DNA of 37,766 nucleotides from an uncultured Gilliamella sp. (GTDB lineage: Bacteria; Pseudomonadota; Gammaproteobacteria; Enterobacterales; Orbaceae): positions 1-37,766 of the forward strand of contig CALYPO010000009.1 in the NCBI GenBank assembly GCA_945276085.1, in the 5' to 3' direction. Below the pieces are notes generated by a model. It saw only the letters and a program-made list of their open reading frames with translations. It was not told where the DNA came from and did no database searches. The position numbers and the translations under genes are program-made. Positions 1 to 8,283 of this stretch are shown here, one piece after another; the stretch's first letter is position 1; every line of letters starts with the position of its first letter.

Positions 1-28
1 TTTCTAAACCACCTACACGGCGTTAAAC
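1..28 (-). CRISPR. Single type I-F-like CRISPR repeat at window edge
   Basis: Read on the minus strand, these 28 bases start GTTTAACGCC and end GGTTTAGAAA. By my alignment from memory they match the common type I-F repeat (GTTCACTGCC at the start, GCTTAGAAA at the end) at 20 of 28 positions, with the same length. The expected central hairpin is partly kept: CGCC can pair with GGTG around a 5-base GTGTA loop, with one G-T wobble. In I-F arrays the leader lies upstream of the GTT end, so the rest of the array would run off the left edge and the leader would be at about 29-165. Only one repeat is visible, so this could be a relic or a chance match. Confidence 0.38.
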
Positions 29-41
29 TAGAAACCGATAC

Positions 42-70
42 ACTATAACGCTTGTTAGGCAAAAGATAAA
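42..70 (-). promoter_or_regulatory. Possible leader promoter reading into the CRISPR-like repeat
   Basis: On the minus strand a TTTATC -35-like hexamer (65-70) is followed after 17 bases by TATAGT (42-47), five of six matches to the -10 consensus. Transcription would begin just before the repeat-like sequence at 28-1. This fits the leader of an array running leftwards, but AT-rich DNA yields such promoters by chance. Confidence 0.35.
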
Positions 71-232
71 TGTTTGTTTTAGGCTTAAAAACCCTTTTTT
101 TACATTAAAATTTAACCTATTGATTATAAACAAGTTTAAATTATAGTAAAAAAAAGGGTTTTGTTATGATGTTTATTGAGCGTGTAAAGTTACCCTATTT
201 TTATGAGCAAACCTTTGCTTTAGGTAATAACA

Positions 233-262
233 AAAAGTCTTTGATTATCATCAAAGACTTTT
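233..262 (-). terminator. Terminator of the methionine operon
   Basis: A perfect 13-bp stem (233-245 with 250-262) closes a 4-base loop. On the minus strand it is followed by TTTTTGTTATT-like sequence and lies 25 bases past the stop of the last operon gene at 288. The symmetric A/T ends would also allow it to stop transcription from the left. Confidence 0.85.
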
Positions 263-287
263 CAGTTAATTACAAATAAAAAAACAT

Positions 288-1646
288 CTAAATTTGCAAA
301 ATATAAACTTGATTATTAAGAATATTTTTACGATCAAACTGCTGTTTAATTGCTTGCATTAATTGGCGATTATCTTCTGGTATGGCCTGCTTAAAATAGT
401 TAACTTTAGCAGTACCAATTCCATGTTCAGCAGAAGGAAGCCCGCCTAATTGATGACATTTTAGATACAAAGCACAATGGACTTGTTCTAGTAAGCGTTG
501 CCATTGCGCTTGCTCTCTACCATCGCGTAACAGACATAAATGGATATTGCCATCACCAGCATGCCCAAAAGCTAACATTCTTACACCGGTTTTTGCTTCT
601 AATTGTTTAGTGTAATGAATAAAATCAGCAATTTTATTAATGGGTACAACAATATCAATAGGATCTTGCTCTGTCACCGCTTCAACAGCGCGAACTAGCG
701 ACCCGCGCACTGCCCAAATTTGACTAGCTTGTTCTACTGTTTCTGCAATAAAATGTTCACAATCAGTCAAATTAGCCAATAGTTGCTGACGCTGTTGTAA
801 TATAGTTTGATGATCAGCACCATCTAACATAACAATAAGATAGGCTTGTGCATTGGGTAATGGAAATTGAAAACCTGAATATCTTTCACCCCACTGCGCA
901 ACCTGACGTTCTACAAACTCCAGTGCTGTGGGTGTTAACGTTTGTAATATAGTTGTGATATTTGCTATAGCTAAATCAATACTTTTAAAACCAATAATTA
1001 AGGTTTCGAAAGCTTTTGGTTTAGCAATTAACTTTAAAGTGCATTGCGTAATAATACCCAGTGTCCCTTCACTGCCAATAAAGAGATGTTTTAACGAAAG
1101 CCCAGTATTATCTTTAACATTTTTACTGCCAAAATTTAAAACGCTGCCATCAGCCATAACCACTTCTATTGCTTGCACATAATCACGGGTCACGCCATAT
1201 TTAACCGCACGCATGCCACCAGCATTAGTACTTATATTACCGCCAATAGTGGCATTTTTTGCACCAGGATCGGGCGGATAAAACAGGTCTTGCTTTTCAA
1301 CCCATTGTTGTAAATCCTGTAATAAAATGCCTGGCTGGACAGTAATTGTGAATGTCTCTTTATCCAGTTCAACAATAGTGTTCATTAAAGATAAATCAAT
1401 AATAATGCCACCATTAGGAATGGTTGAACCCACCAAATTCGTACCCGCACCACGCGTTGTAATATTGATCCCTTTTGAATAGGCATATTGAACTATTTGT
1501 GAAACTTCCGCTGTTGTTACTGGATAAACCAGTAGTTCGGCTTGTCCATATTTCAATTGCAGTCCATCACTTAAGTGAGATTTTGGAATATTGTTTTGAT
1601 AAATGATTCGGTTAGGATCTTTAATAATAGTTGTAATTGTATTCAT
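288..1646 (-). CDS. FAD-linked 2-hydroxyacid oxidase/dehydrogenase (GlcD/D-lactate dehydrogenase family)
   Basis: This is a 452-residue flavoprotein of the FAD-binding-4 / FAD-oxidase-C family, which oxidises 2-hydroxy acids such as glycolate or D-lactate to 2-oxo acids. The N-terminal FAD domain shows TTRGAGTN at 63-70 and GGNISTNAGG at 135-144. The C-terminal catalytic domain has GHAGDGNIH at 361-369 and EHGIG at 407-411, whose histidines lie in the active site of this family. It starts 11 bases after the metI stop and ends just before a terminator, so it is the last gene of the aminotransferase-metQNI operon. No iron-sulfur partner (GlcF) is adjacent, so it is probably a single-subunit enzyme. 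The exact substrate cannot be read from sequence. The operon suggests a methionine-related 2-hydroxy acid, which is inference. Confidence 0.88.
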   Translation of the reverse strand: MNTITTIIKDPNRIIYQNNIPKSHLSDGLQLKYGQAELLVYPVTTAEVSQIVQYAYSKGINITTRGAGTNLVGSTIPNGGIIIDLSLMNTIVELDKETFTITVQPGILLQDLQQWVEKQDLFYPPDPGAKNATIGGNISTNAGGMRAVKYGVTRDYVQAIEVVMADGSVLNFGSKNVKDNTGLSLKHLFIGSEGTLGIITQCTLKLIAKPKAFETLIIGFKSIDLAIANITTILQTLTPTALEFVERQVAQWGERYSGFQFPLPNAQAYLIVMLDGADHQTILQQRQQLLANLTDCEHFIAETVEQASQIWAVRGSLVRAVEAVTEQDPIDIVVPINKIADFIHYTKQLEAKTGVRMLAFGHAGDGNIHLCLLRDGREQAQWQRLLEQVHCALYLKCHQLGGLPSAEHGIGTAKVNYFKQAIPEDNRQLMQAIKQQFDRKNILNNQVYILQI

Positions 1647-1657
1647 GTTAATACCGA

Positions 1658-2329
1658 TTATTTATAGCTGCGATCAAAGTGATTAGCTAATTTATCCCCT
1701 AAAAATTGAATTAACATCACAATAAAAATCAGAATGATAATACATAAAATCAGGATTTCTGTGACATAACGTTGATAGCCGTAACGAATGGCTAAATCAC
1801 CTATTCCACCACCGCCAACCACACCGGCCATTGAGCTAAAGCTAATGAGCGAAATTGTCGTTACCGTTGCATGGCGAATTAATTGTGCCATCGCTTCAGG
1901 AAATAGTATTCCAATAATTATGCGAATATGTGATGCTCCGCTCGCTACTGCCGCCTCAATCACACCTTTATCTATTTGGCTAAACGCATTTTCAGCTAAC
2001 CTTGCATAAAAAGCGATAGCCGCTAACGACAAAGGAAAGATAACCGCTTTTGGTCCAACAGTCGTGCCAACAAATAAAGCACCTAAAGGTAACACCGTCA
2101 CCATTAAAATCAAAAAAGGAATTGAACGAGTCGCATTAATGATAAAGTTAGCAATACTATTCATTACTCTGTTTTTGAAAAAAAACGGATTAGACATCAA
2201 AAACAGCAACAGCCCGATTATTGTGCCAAATAAAATACCAGCAAGCAGTGACCAACTGACCATAATAAAAGTCTCGTAGGCGGCTTGCCATAACATTTGT
2301 GCCATTTCAGCAAGGGTGAGTTTTATCAT
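1658..2329 (-). CDS. metI: Methionine ABC transporter permease MetI
   Basis: MetI is the inner-membrane permease of the D/L-methionine ABC importer MetNIQ. At 223 residues it is the usual family length. It has about five hydrophobic helices and the permease EAA loop (EAAVASGASHIRIIIG near residue 143), which contacts the ATPase MetN. The ATG overlaps the last base of the metN stop codon at 2329, so the two are translationally coupled. The neighbouring ATPase with a C-terminal NIL domain and the MetQ lipoprotein make the assignment firm. Confidence 0.96.
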   Translation of the reverse strand: MIKLTLAEMAQMLWQAAYETFIMVSWSLLAGILFGTIIGLLLFLMSNPFFFKNRVMNSIANFIINATRSIPFLILMVTVLPLGALFVGTTVGPKAVIFPLSLAAIAFYARLAENAFSQIDKGVIEAAVASGASHIRIIIGILFPEAMAQLIRHATVTTISLISFSSMAGVVGGGGIGDLAIRYGYQRYVTEILILCIIILIFIVMLIQFLGDKLANHFDRSYK

Positions 2330-3348
2330 TAATTTATTTCCTCAATAATCACACCTTGATTGTGTAACTTTGCAATAAGATTTAAGATATCATCGGGATC
2401 ACCAATTAACTCTATCACTAAATTGCCTAGCGCTTGCTCGTTAAAATACTCGATAAAGCCATGCAAAATATTGAAAGCGACGCCTGTTTCAAGCGCTGAT
2501 TGATATAAAATAGGTTGCGTAGTATTTTCATTAATATAGCGTAGTCTAACCAGTTTGCCTTTAGCATTTTGTCTAATTCGATCGGGAAGATGGGTATTTT
2601 CATCAATATTAAGAAAGTTTTGGGTAAAGCGTTGTTTTGGACAAGCAAATAAATTAAATGTGTTATTCATCTCAACAATTTCACCTTGCGACATTACCGC
2701 AACCCGATGACAAATCTTTTTTACCACATCAATTTCATGGGTAATAAGAACTATAGTTAAACCAAATTTTTCATTGAGTTGTTTAAGTAAATCCAAAATA
2801 GCACTGGTTGTGGTTGGATCTAAAGCACTGGTCGCTTCATCACATAGCAATATTTTCGCTTCATTCGCTAAGGCCCTTGCAATACCGACTCGCTGCTTTT
2901 GCCCACCACTAAGCTCGGCAGGATAAGCATAAGCTTTATCGCTCAACCCTACCAATGTCAGAAGCTCTTTCACTCGGTTTTTTACTGCATCACCCTTTTT
3001 GCCAGCAGCCTTAAGAACAAAGGCAATATTTTCATAAACGGTTTTTGAACAAGCAAGGTTAAAATTTTGGAAAATCATACCTACCTGAAAACGAAAGGCC
3101 TGTAAATGGCGGCCTTTCAAAGTGCTAATATCAACACCATCGATAATAACTTGCCCTGACGACGGTATGGCGAGTCGATTAAGCGTTCTTACCAATGTAC
3201 TCTTACCTGCACCGCTTGAGCCAATAATGCCAAAAATTTCGCCTTGATTGACATCAAATGAAACATTTTTGACAGCTTCAACTATTTGGCCTTTTGCCTC
3301 AAAGCGCACCGATACATTTTTTACTTGGATTAAAGGTGTTTGTTGCAT
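2329..3348 (-). CDS. metN: Methionine ABC transporter ATP-binding protein MetN
   Basis: MetN is the ATPase that powers methionine import. Walker A is GSSGAGKST at 43-51, the Q-loop glutamine is in FQNFNL near 94, the signature is LSGGQ at 146-150, Walker B is [11 protein letters not shown] ending at 177, and the switch histidine is in ITHE near 204. After about residue 265 comes the NIL (C2) regulatory domain, which in E. coli MetN binds intracellular methionine and inhibits transport. The gene starts 2 bases after metQ and overlaps metI by one base. At 339 residues it is full length. Confidence 0.97.
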   Translation of the reverse strand: MQQTPLIQVKNVSVRFEAKGQIVEAVKNVSFDVNQGEIFGIIGSSGAGKSTLVRTLNRLAIPSSGQVIIDGVDISTLKGRHLQAFRFQVGMIFQNFNLACSKTVYENIAFVLKAAGKKGDAVKNRVKELLTLVGLSDKAYAYPAELSGGQKQRVGIARALANEAKILLCDEATSALDPTTTSAILDLLKQLNEKFGLTIVLITHEIDVVKKICHRVAVMSQGEIVEMNNTFNLFACPKQRFTQNFLNIDENTHLPDRIRQNAKGKLVRLRYINENTTQPILYQSALETGVAFNILHGFIEYFNEQALGNLVIELIGDPDDILNLIAKLHNQGVIIEEIN

Positions 3349-3350
3349 AA

Positions 3351-4169
3351 TTAAAATAATTGATAGTCAGGTTTTTGGAAAGTATAAAAAATACCATTTT
3401 TATCTTCGATCACTTGCGCAAATTCAGGTGATTTAAGTACATCAATAATGTCTTTACCTAAAGTATCTTTAGATGAACTTCGAATGGCAATAACATTTTT
3501 TAGATCTTTATCTAATACTTCGGTATAAAGTGCTTTAGACAAATCTAAACCGGCACCAATAGCATAGTTACCATTGACAACCGACAATACCGCACTATCT
3601 AACGATCTAGGTGTTTGCGGTGCTTCAATTGGAACAATATTTAAACCATAAGGATTTTCAATAATGTTATTAGGAGTAAGATTATTTTTATCCACAGTTG
3701 GATCAAGTTTAATAAGACCTGCGGCTTGCAAGATTCTTAATGCTCGTGCTTCATTAGTGACATCATTGGCAATAGTGACTTGATCACCTTTTTTTAATTG
3801 AGAAAAATCAGTAATTTTATTAGAAAAAATACCCGCACCAGCGGTAGGCACAAAGCCAATTGCGATAATATCTAAATTGCGTGCCTGTTTAAAATTATTC
3901 AAATAAGTGAGATGTTGAAATAAATTAGCATCAATTTCTTTATTCGCTAACGCCAAATTAGGTTGTACATAATCACTAAACTCCCGAATTTCAACACTAT
4001 AACCTTTCTTTTCTAGCCCTGGTGCAATCGCTTGTTTAAACATATCACCATAAGGTCCGGCAGCAACACCGACAACAATATGATTCTCTTTTTTAGTATC
4101 ATCACAACCGGTCAGCAAAGTGAATGTTGATAAAATAGCAAAACTTAATGCAATTAATTTTTTAAACAT
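3351..4169 (-). CDS. metQ: Methionine-binding lipoprotein MetQ
   Basis: MetQ is the substrate-binding lipoprotein (NlpA family) that delivers methionine to MetNI at the outer face of the inner membrane. Residues 1-22 form a lipoprotein signal peptide ending in the lipobox LLTGC, with Cys22 as the lipidated residue. The mature part carries the family sequences [12 protein letters not shown] and [10 protein letters not shown]. The start lies inside the end of the upstream aminotransferase (16-base overlap), and AAGGA within that coding sequence acts as its ribosome binding site. The order Q-N-I differs from E. coli, where it is N-I-Q. Confidence 0.96.
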   Translation of the reverse strand: MFKKLIALSFAILSTFTLLTGCDDTKKENHIVVGVAAGPYGDMFKQAIAPGLEKKGYSVEIREFSDYVQPNLALANKEIDANLFQHLTYLNNFKQARNLDIIAIGFVPTAGAGIFSNKITDFSQLKKGDQVTIANDVTNEARALRILQAAGLIKLDPTVDKNNLTPNNIIENPYGLNIVPIEAPQTPRSLDSAVLSVVNGNYAIGAGLDLSKALYTEVLDKDLKNVIAIRSSSKDTLGKDIIDVLKSPEFAQVIEDKNGIFYTFQKPDYQLF

Positions 4170-5329
4170 AATAATTTTTCCTTAAATTTGGATAATCTTT
4201 GTAAAGCTGCAATCAGCGTTTGTTCTTGTTTAGCAAAATGAAAACGAATATATCGATACTCAGGATGTTTGAAAAATGCCGATCCCGGTACAGCCGCTAC
4301 GCCTACTTCTTTAATTAACCATTCACAAAATTCAAAATCAGTTTTAAATGGGTTAAAGGTCGAAATATCAACCAAGACATAATAGGCGCCTTGAGGTTCA
4401 TAATAAGATAGACCTATTTTATCTAACCCTTGCAAAAACAATTGACGTTTTTCAGTATAGATTTGAGTTAATTGTTGATAATAATCATCACCCAATGATA
4501 AGCCAGCACAAGCGGCTTTTTGTAATGGTGCAGCGGCGCCAACAGTTAAAAAGTCATGGATCATTTTACAGCCATCAATGATAGTTTTATCTGCAATAAT
4601 ATAACCTAGGCGCCAACCTGTAATCGAATACGTTTTTGATAATGAACTACAACTAATAGTGCGCTCTTTCATGCCGGGAAAATTGGCTAAATAAAGGTGC
4701 TTGTGCGGGGCATAAACCATATGTTCATACACTTCATCAGTAATAACATAAGCATCAAATTCGATGGCTAATTGACTGATATAGTCAAGTTCTGCTTTGG
4801 TAAAAACTTTACCGCATGGATTACTCGGATTACATAAGATTAAGGCTTTCGCACCTTGTTCAAACGCTTGCCTAAGCTGCTTTTTATCAAACTCAAATGT
4901 TGGTGGAATGAGTGGTACATATATTGGCGTTGCATCAGATAAAATCGCATCAGCACCATAATTTTCATAAAAAGGCGAAAAGATGATAACTTTGTCTTTA
5001 GGATTACAAATTGTCATAACCGCACACATCATTGCTTCTGTACTTCCACAGGTTACAAGGACGTTTTCATCGGGGTTTATATCAATGTTCATCAATTTTT
5101 GCTGCTTTTTAGCCAGTAACTGTCTAAATTCTTTTGAACCCCAAGTAATTTCATATTGGTGAGGACCTTGCTCAGCAGCCTGTTTAAGCGCTTGTATCAA
5201 TTCTTTTGGTGGATCAAAATCAGGAAATCCTTGTGATAAATTGATAGCTTGATATTCATTTGCAATTCGGGTCATCCGGCGGATAACTGAATCAGAAAAG
5301 TGGTCGAGTCGATCGGCTAATTTACGCAT
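4154..5329 (-). CDS. PLP-dependent aminotransferase, class I/II (methionine/aromatic type)
   Basis: A 391-residue fold-type I aminotransferase. It shows the N-terminal INLSQGFPDFDPP sequence (29-41) common to YbdL, kynurenine and aspartate-like aminotransferases, NPSNPCGK at 167-174, DEVYEH at 198-203, the PLP lysine in SSLSK (Lys232) followed by TGWRLGY, and the carboxylate-binding arginine in IRFHFA (Arg362). It is the first gene of the operon and overlaps metQ by 16 bases. Relatives such as YbdL transaminate 2-oxo-4-methylthiobutyrate to methionine, and the linkage to metQNI supports such a role here. The substrate is inferred from context only. Confidence 0.85.
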   Translation of the reverse strand: MRKLADRLDHFSDSVIRRMTRIANEYQAINLSQGFPDFDPPKELIQALKQAAEQGPHQYEITWGSKEFRQLLAKKQQKLMNIDINPDENVLVTCGSTEAMMCAVMTICNPKDKVIIFSPFYENYGADAILSDATPIYVPLIPPTFEFDKKQLRQAFEQGAKALILCNPSNPCGKVFTKAELDYISQLAIEFDAYVITDEVYEHMVYAPHKHLYLANFPGMKERTISCSSLSKTYSITGWRLGYIIADKTIIDGCKMIHDFLTVGAAAPLQKAACAGLSLGDDYYQQLTQIYTEKRQLFLQGLDKIGLSYYEPQGAYYVLVDISTFNPFKTDFEFCEWLIKEVGVAAVPGSAFFKHPEYRYIRFHFAKQEQTLIAALQRLSKFKEKLLCLKN

Positions 5330-5365
5330 TTATGTTAGTGATGAAAAAAATTAAGGTGTGCAAGT

Positions 5366-5394
5366 ATAATACAAAATAGTATTTTTCTCGTTAA
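5366..5394 (-). promoter_or_regulatory. Sigma-70 promoter of the aminotransferase-metQNI operon
   Basis: On the minus strand TTAACG (5389-5394) and TATTAT (5366-5371) are separated by exactly 17 bases, about 37 bases before the start codon at 5329. A very AT-rich tract upstream (5395-5435) resembles an UP element. No MetJ box or S-box is evident. A perfect TGATTG-C-CAATCA palindrome at 5449-5461 lies about 55 bases upstream and might bind a regulator. Confidence 0.55.
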
Positions 5395-5588
5395 ATAATA
5401 TATTTATATATATTTATAATTTTTTTTTATAACAAGGTTAATTTTTAATGATTGCCAATCAGTTTACTTGAAAGCTGTGAATTTGAGCTATTGGATAAGA
5501 ATAGTGATTCAATAACTCAATTTGAACGAATTGAATGGACATAAAAACGGCTAAAATTGAAAATTTGAACCACCTGACGGTAAAAAGA

Positions 5589-6047
5589 TTAGTTTCTTGT
5601 CCAAATATCTTTATGCGCAAAACCAAGTAAATTATTGGTCATTTTAATGTACTGTAATTCCAGTGACCAAATCGGCGCTTTCATTAATTTAGCGAATGGA
5701 AAAGCTTGATAATACAGTGAATAAGCATGCATAGCTTGTTGATCACTTAGCTGTTTTGCTATTGCAACAAACTGTATACCTTGAATTTGAACAACAGTTT
5801 TGGGCGCGATACTAATTGTACCTGCTACCTGTGGCTGATTGAGCATTGCATTAGCATGCTGAGTTTTTAGCTCAGTGAGAAAATATAAATTCATCAAATC
5901 TTGATCAAATACATAAAAGGTATTACATGCCCAAGGTTGATTATTCGATAAAATCACACATAGCGAAAGCACATGTTGTTTTTTGATAAATTCAATGATT
6001 TTATGATTAGGTTGCCTACAAAATTTGTTGCTCGTCATGTCATTCAA
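5589..6047 (-). CDS. yhbP: YhbP-like flavin-binding-fold protein (UPF0306)
   Basis: This 152-residue protein matches the YhbP family, which has the split-barrel fold of pyridoxamine-phosphate-oxidase-like flavin proteins and no established reaction. Matching stretches include KKQHVLSLC near the N-terminus, [29 protein letters not shown] and the C-terminal LGFAHKDIW. It overlaps the end of ubiX by 8 bases, so the two are co-transcribed. A second in-frame ATG at 6038 is just past the ubiX stop and is an alternative start. The link to ubiX, which makes prenylated flavin, is suggestive but unproven. Confidence 0.85.
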   Translation of the reverse strand: MNDMTSNKFCRQPNHKIIEFIKKQHVLSLCVILSNNQPWACNTFYVFDQDLMNLYFLTELKTQHANAMLNQPQVAGTISIAPKTVVQIQGIQFVAIAKQLSDQQAMHAYSLYYQAFPFAKLMKAPIWSLELQYIKMTNNLLGFAHKDIWTRN

Positions 6048-6636
6048 TTATTTTACTGTTAAGTTGCATATCCTCACCCCAGCGAGGTAAACAAGGCATA
6101 TCAATATCAAACAAGTCTAAGGCTCTTGCAACGCTATGCGTTATCATATCATCAATGGTATCAATATGTTGATAAAAAGCAGGAACCGGTGGAAATATTA
6201 TGCCGCCCATTTGAGTGACGGCTTGCATATTGTTAATGTGACCTAAATGCAGTGGTGTTTCTCTGACCATTAAAACTAAACGGCGACGCTCTTTAAGTAC
6301 CACATCAGCGGCTCGAGTAAGCAAATTATCAGATAAACTAGTCGCAATAGCAGATAGAGAGCGCATTGAACAGGGAGCAACTAACATACCAATAGTTTTA
6401 TAAGATCCACTGGCTATCGCAGCACCAATATTATTAATGGAATAAACCTTATCTGCTAATGCTTGAATCTGTTTTATACTCATATTGGGGACTTCGTAGC
6501 GACAAGTTATTTGTGCAGCTTTAGAAATAACAAGATGCGTTTCGATATCTAACGGTTTTAACAGTTCTAACGCTTTAATACCATAAGCAATTCCTGTTGC
6601 GCCACTAATACCAATTATTATTCGTCGGTTTGCCAT
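6040..6636 (-). CDS. ubiX: Flavin prenyltransferase UbiX
   Basis: UbiX attaches a dimethylallyl group to FMN to make prenylated FMN, the cofactor of UbiD-type decarboxylases in ubiquinone synthesis. The 198-residue protein has the N-terminal nucleotide-binding [10 protein letters not shown] (9-18), [16 protein letters not shown], the [12 protein letters not shown] helix and [10 protein letters not shown], all hallmarks of the family. The start at 6636 is preceded by AAGGATAG. It leads a two-gene unit with yhbP; no ubiD lies in the window. A 7-bp inverted repeat (AAATAGT...ACTATTT, 6669-6687) lies upstream and may mark the control region. Confidence 0.95.
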   Translation of the reverse strand: MANRRIIIGISGATGIAYGIKALELLKPLDIETHLVISKAAQITCRYEVPNMSIKQIQALADKVYSINNIGAAIASGSYKTIGMLVAPCSMRSLSAIATSLSDNLLTRAADVVLKERRRLVLMVRETPLHLGHINNMQAVTQMGGIIFPPVPAFYQHIDTIDDMITHSVARALDLFDIDMPCLPRWGEDMQLNSKIIE

Positions 6637-6868
6637 TTCTATCCTTATCGTTTAGTAAAATTACACTTAAATAGTGAAATACTATTTTAGTATTAGCAAC
6701 GTAAAATCATCGTTTAAGTGTTGAGTCATATATATAAACATAATTTTACCGACTATACCTACCAATTAAAAGCGAATCAAGTATCAACCAGCAATACATC
6801 TTTAAACTACTTTTATTTAGATAATAATTTTAGAGATGAATAACATGAAAAAATAGATAGATGAGATA

Positions 6869-6891
6869 GCTACCAACTGCGCGTTGGTAGC
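6869..6891 (-). terminator. Hairpin terminator after the DUF4432 gene
   Basis: A perfect 9-bp stem GCTACCAAC/GTTGGTAGC around a 5-base loop lies 12 bases past the stop codon at 6904. The following minus-strand sequence is only moderately T-rich, so termination may be partial. The rest of the 6637-6903 gap shows no gene. Confidence 0.7.
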
Positions 6892-6903
6892 AAAATTGGT
6901 TAG

Positions 6904-8112
6904 TTATTCTTTGGCCATAGGTTGAGTAACAACTTGGGTTTGTTGCGCACCCTGAATTGCGTTGATTTGCTCTTCATATTTGCTTACAGCATCTTTACCC
7001 GATAATAAACTATACGTTAAAGTAAACTCTGTACTTTGACCAGGTGCCAATTGACGAACGCGTTTTTGTTCTCGCTCTATGGTCACTGGATAGGCAAAAC
7101 TGGTACCAGGCTCAAGACCCGTCACATAACCTTGCTTAAGGGTGTCGGTATTTTTCCATAACGAAAGTACTGGTAACTGTTTGGTATTAAAAGCGATACC
7201 TGCTGCTTTATCGCCTGCTTTATTGGTGACCATCACTTGTGTGTGATTATTTGCATCCGCAAATGGATAAACGTTAAAGACCATTTCATCAAAATCTTTA
7301 GTTGGACCTAAATAAGTTTGCCACGTCGCTAATCCTTCTTTCGCATAATCGTTAAAAGGTGAAATTTCTTTAACTGGCGCAACAAATCTAGCGCCTTCTT
7401 CAAGAATTGGCGTACCAAAATTGCTATGATAGATGATTTGATAATCGCGGGTATAATCACTCTTATTGGTAACAACATCGTGTATGGTAAAGTCATTACT
7501 TCCTGGCACATAGCTAAGTGATGCCCACGTTTCTAAATGACTTTTTTTGAATGTGTTTTCTTTTATTAAACCTTTAATGTTAATAGTATAGGGTGCTTTA
7601 TCTTCGATTGTGACAATTAATTTTGATACAGGCGTATTTTGTGCTCGCCCATGAAGCGTATACATCATGCCATCGGCTTGAACGGCATGTCCAGTCCATT
7701 CAAAACCACAACGAACCATCATTTCGTTAAAGCCATCTAACCAACCGATGCCGCCGCGACTTTCTAAATTGATATATTTTGGGTTAACAACTTCATTAAC
7801 AGGCGAATCCCAGCCTAAACGAACCCCCTCCCCTTCTACCGATAAAATACCTAAGCCACGAGTAGGAATTAATTTAATAGTCAAAACATCACTTGTTATT
7901 GTTAGTAATTCAGTTCCTTCTTGTTTACCGCCTTTAAGCACCGTGTTTTGAATAGTAAATTTTTCATTTTTTACACCCAAATCTTTGCTTGAAATCGACC
8001 AGTTACCTTCTGCAATATCTTTTTCGTTATCGATTAAGACAAACTCTTTTGCACTGGCATTACAGCTAAGCAGACCAAGTAATAGAGCAGATGAAACAAT
8101 TTTGATTTTCAT
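6904..8112 (-). CDS. Exported aldose 1-epimerase-like protein (DUF4432)
   Basis: A 402-residue protein with a Sec signal peptide (hydrophobic residues 6-16, likely cleavage after ASA near residue 22). The sequence LLSC at 14-17 could instead serve as an imperfect lipobox, so it is periplasmic or membrane-anchored. The body matches the DUF4432 branch of the galactose-mutarotase superfamily, with IPTRGLGILSVEG, LGWDSPVNEVVNP, GGIGWLDGFNEMMVRCG and YHSNFGTPILEEGA. Related proteins bind or isomerise sugars, but the substrate here is unknown. It is a single-gene unit with AAGGA before its ATG and a LacI-type operator over its promoter, so it is probably sugar-induced. Confidence 0.82.
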   Translation of the reverse strand: MKIKIVSSALLLGLLSCNASAKEFVLIDNEKDIAEGNWSISSKDLGVKNEKFTIQNTVLKGGKQEGTELLTITSDVLTIKLIPTRGLGILSVEGEGVRLGWDSPVNEVVNPKYINLESRGGIGWLDGFNEMMVRCGFEWTGHAVQADGMMYTLHGRAQNTPVSKLIVTIEDKAPYTINIKGLIKENTFKKSHLETWASLSYVPGSNDFTIHDVVTNKSDYTRDYQIIYHSNFGTPILEEGARFVAPVKEISPFNDYAKEGLATWQTYLGPTKDFDEMVFNVYPFADANNHTQVMVTNKAGDKAAGIAFNTKQLPVLSLWKNTDTLKQGYVTGLEPGTSFAYPVTIEREQKRVRQLAPGQSTEFTLTYSLLSGKDAVSKYEEQINAIQGAQQTQVVTQPMAKE

Positions 8113-8139
8113 AGTGATTCCTTATAATGAATAAAACGA

Positions 8140-8157
8140 AACTGAATCGGTTCAGTT
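8140..8157. promoter_or_regulatory. LacI/GalR-type operator
   Basis: The near-perfect 18-base palindrome AACTGAATCGGTTCAGTT has the central CG and TGAA/TTCA half-sites typical of LacI/GalR-family repressor sites. It overlaps the -10 element and probable start point of the DUF4432 promoter, where binding would block transcription. No LacI-family gene is in the window. Confidence 0.65.
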
Positions 8158-8184
8158 AATATGACACAAAATTGAAGGAATCAA
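8156..8184 (-). promoter_or_regulatory. Promoter of the DUF4432 gene
   Basis: On the minus strand TTGATT (8179-8184) and TATTAA (8156-8161) are spaced by 17 bases, 44 bases before the ATG at 8112. The palindromic operator begins at the -10 element. Confidence 0.5.
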
Positions 8185-8283
8185 TAAAACAATATCGTAA
8201 AAATGAGAAGTCATTCACACTTTTTTCAAATCAAATAACGTTAGACAAATTAAGTGATGCCCATAAAGTAACACTGTCTAAAA

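Noticed and set aside
22-60. GTTAAAC (22-28) and GTTAGGC (54-60), which resemble integron attC ends
   Set aside because: No matching RYYYAAC partner and no attC-like imperfect hairpin is found within the required distance; the CRISPR repeat match explains the first better.
166-279. A 37-codon plus-strand open frame near the left edge
   Set aside because: It contains the whole 13-bp terminator stem of the opposite operon, has no ribosome binding site and shows no recognisable protein features.
5330-5588. MetJ/MetR or S-box control of the methionine operon
   Set aside because: I saw no repeated AGACGTCT-like boxes, no TGAA-N5-TTCA site and no riboswitch-like structure; only an unrelated palindrome at 5449-5461.
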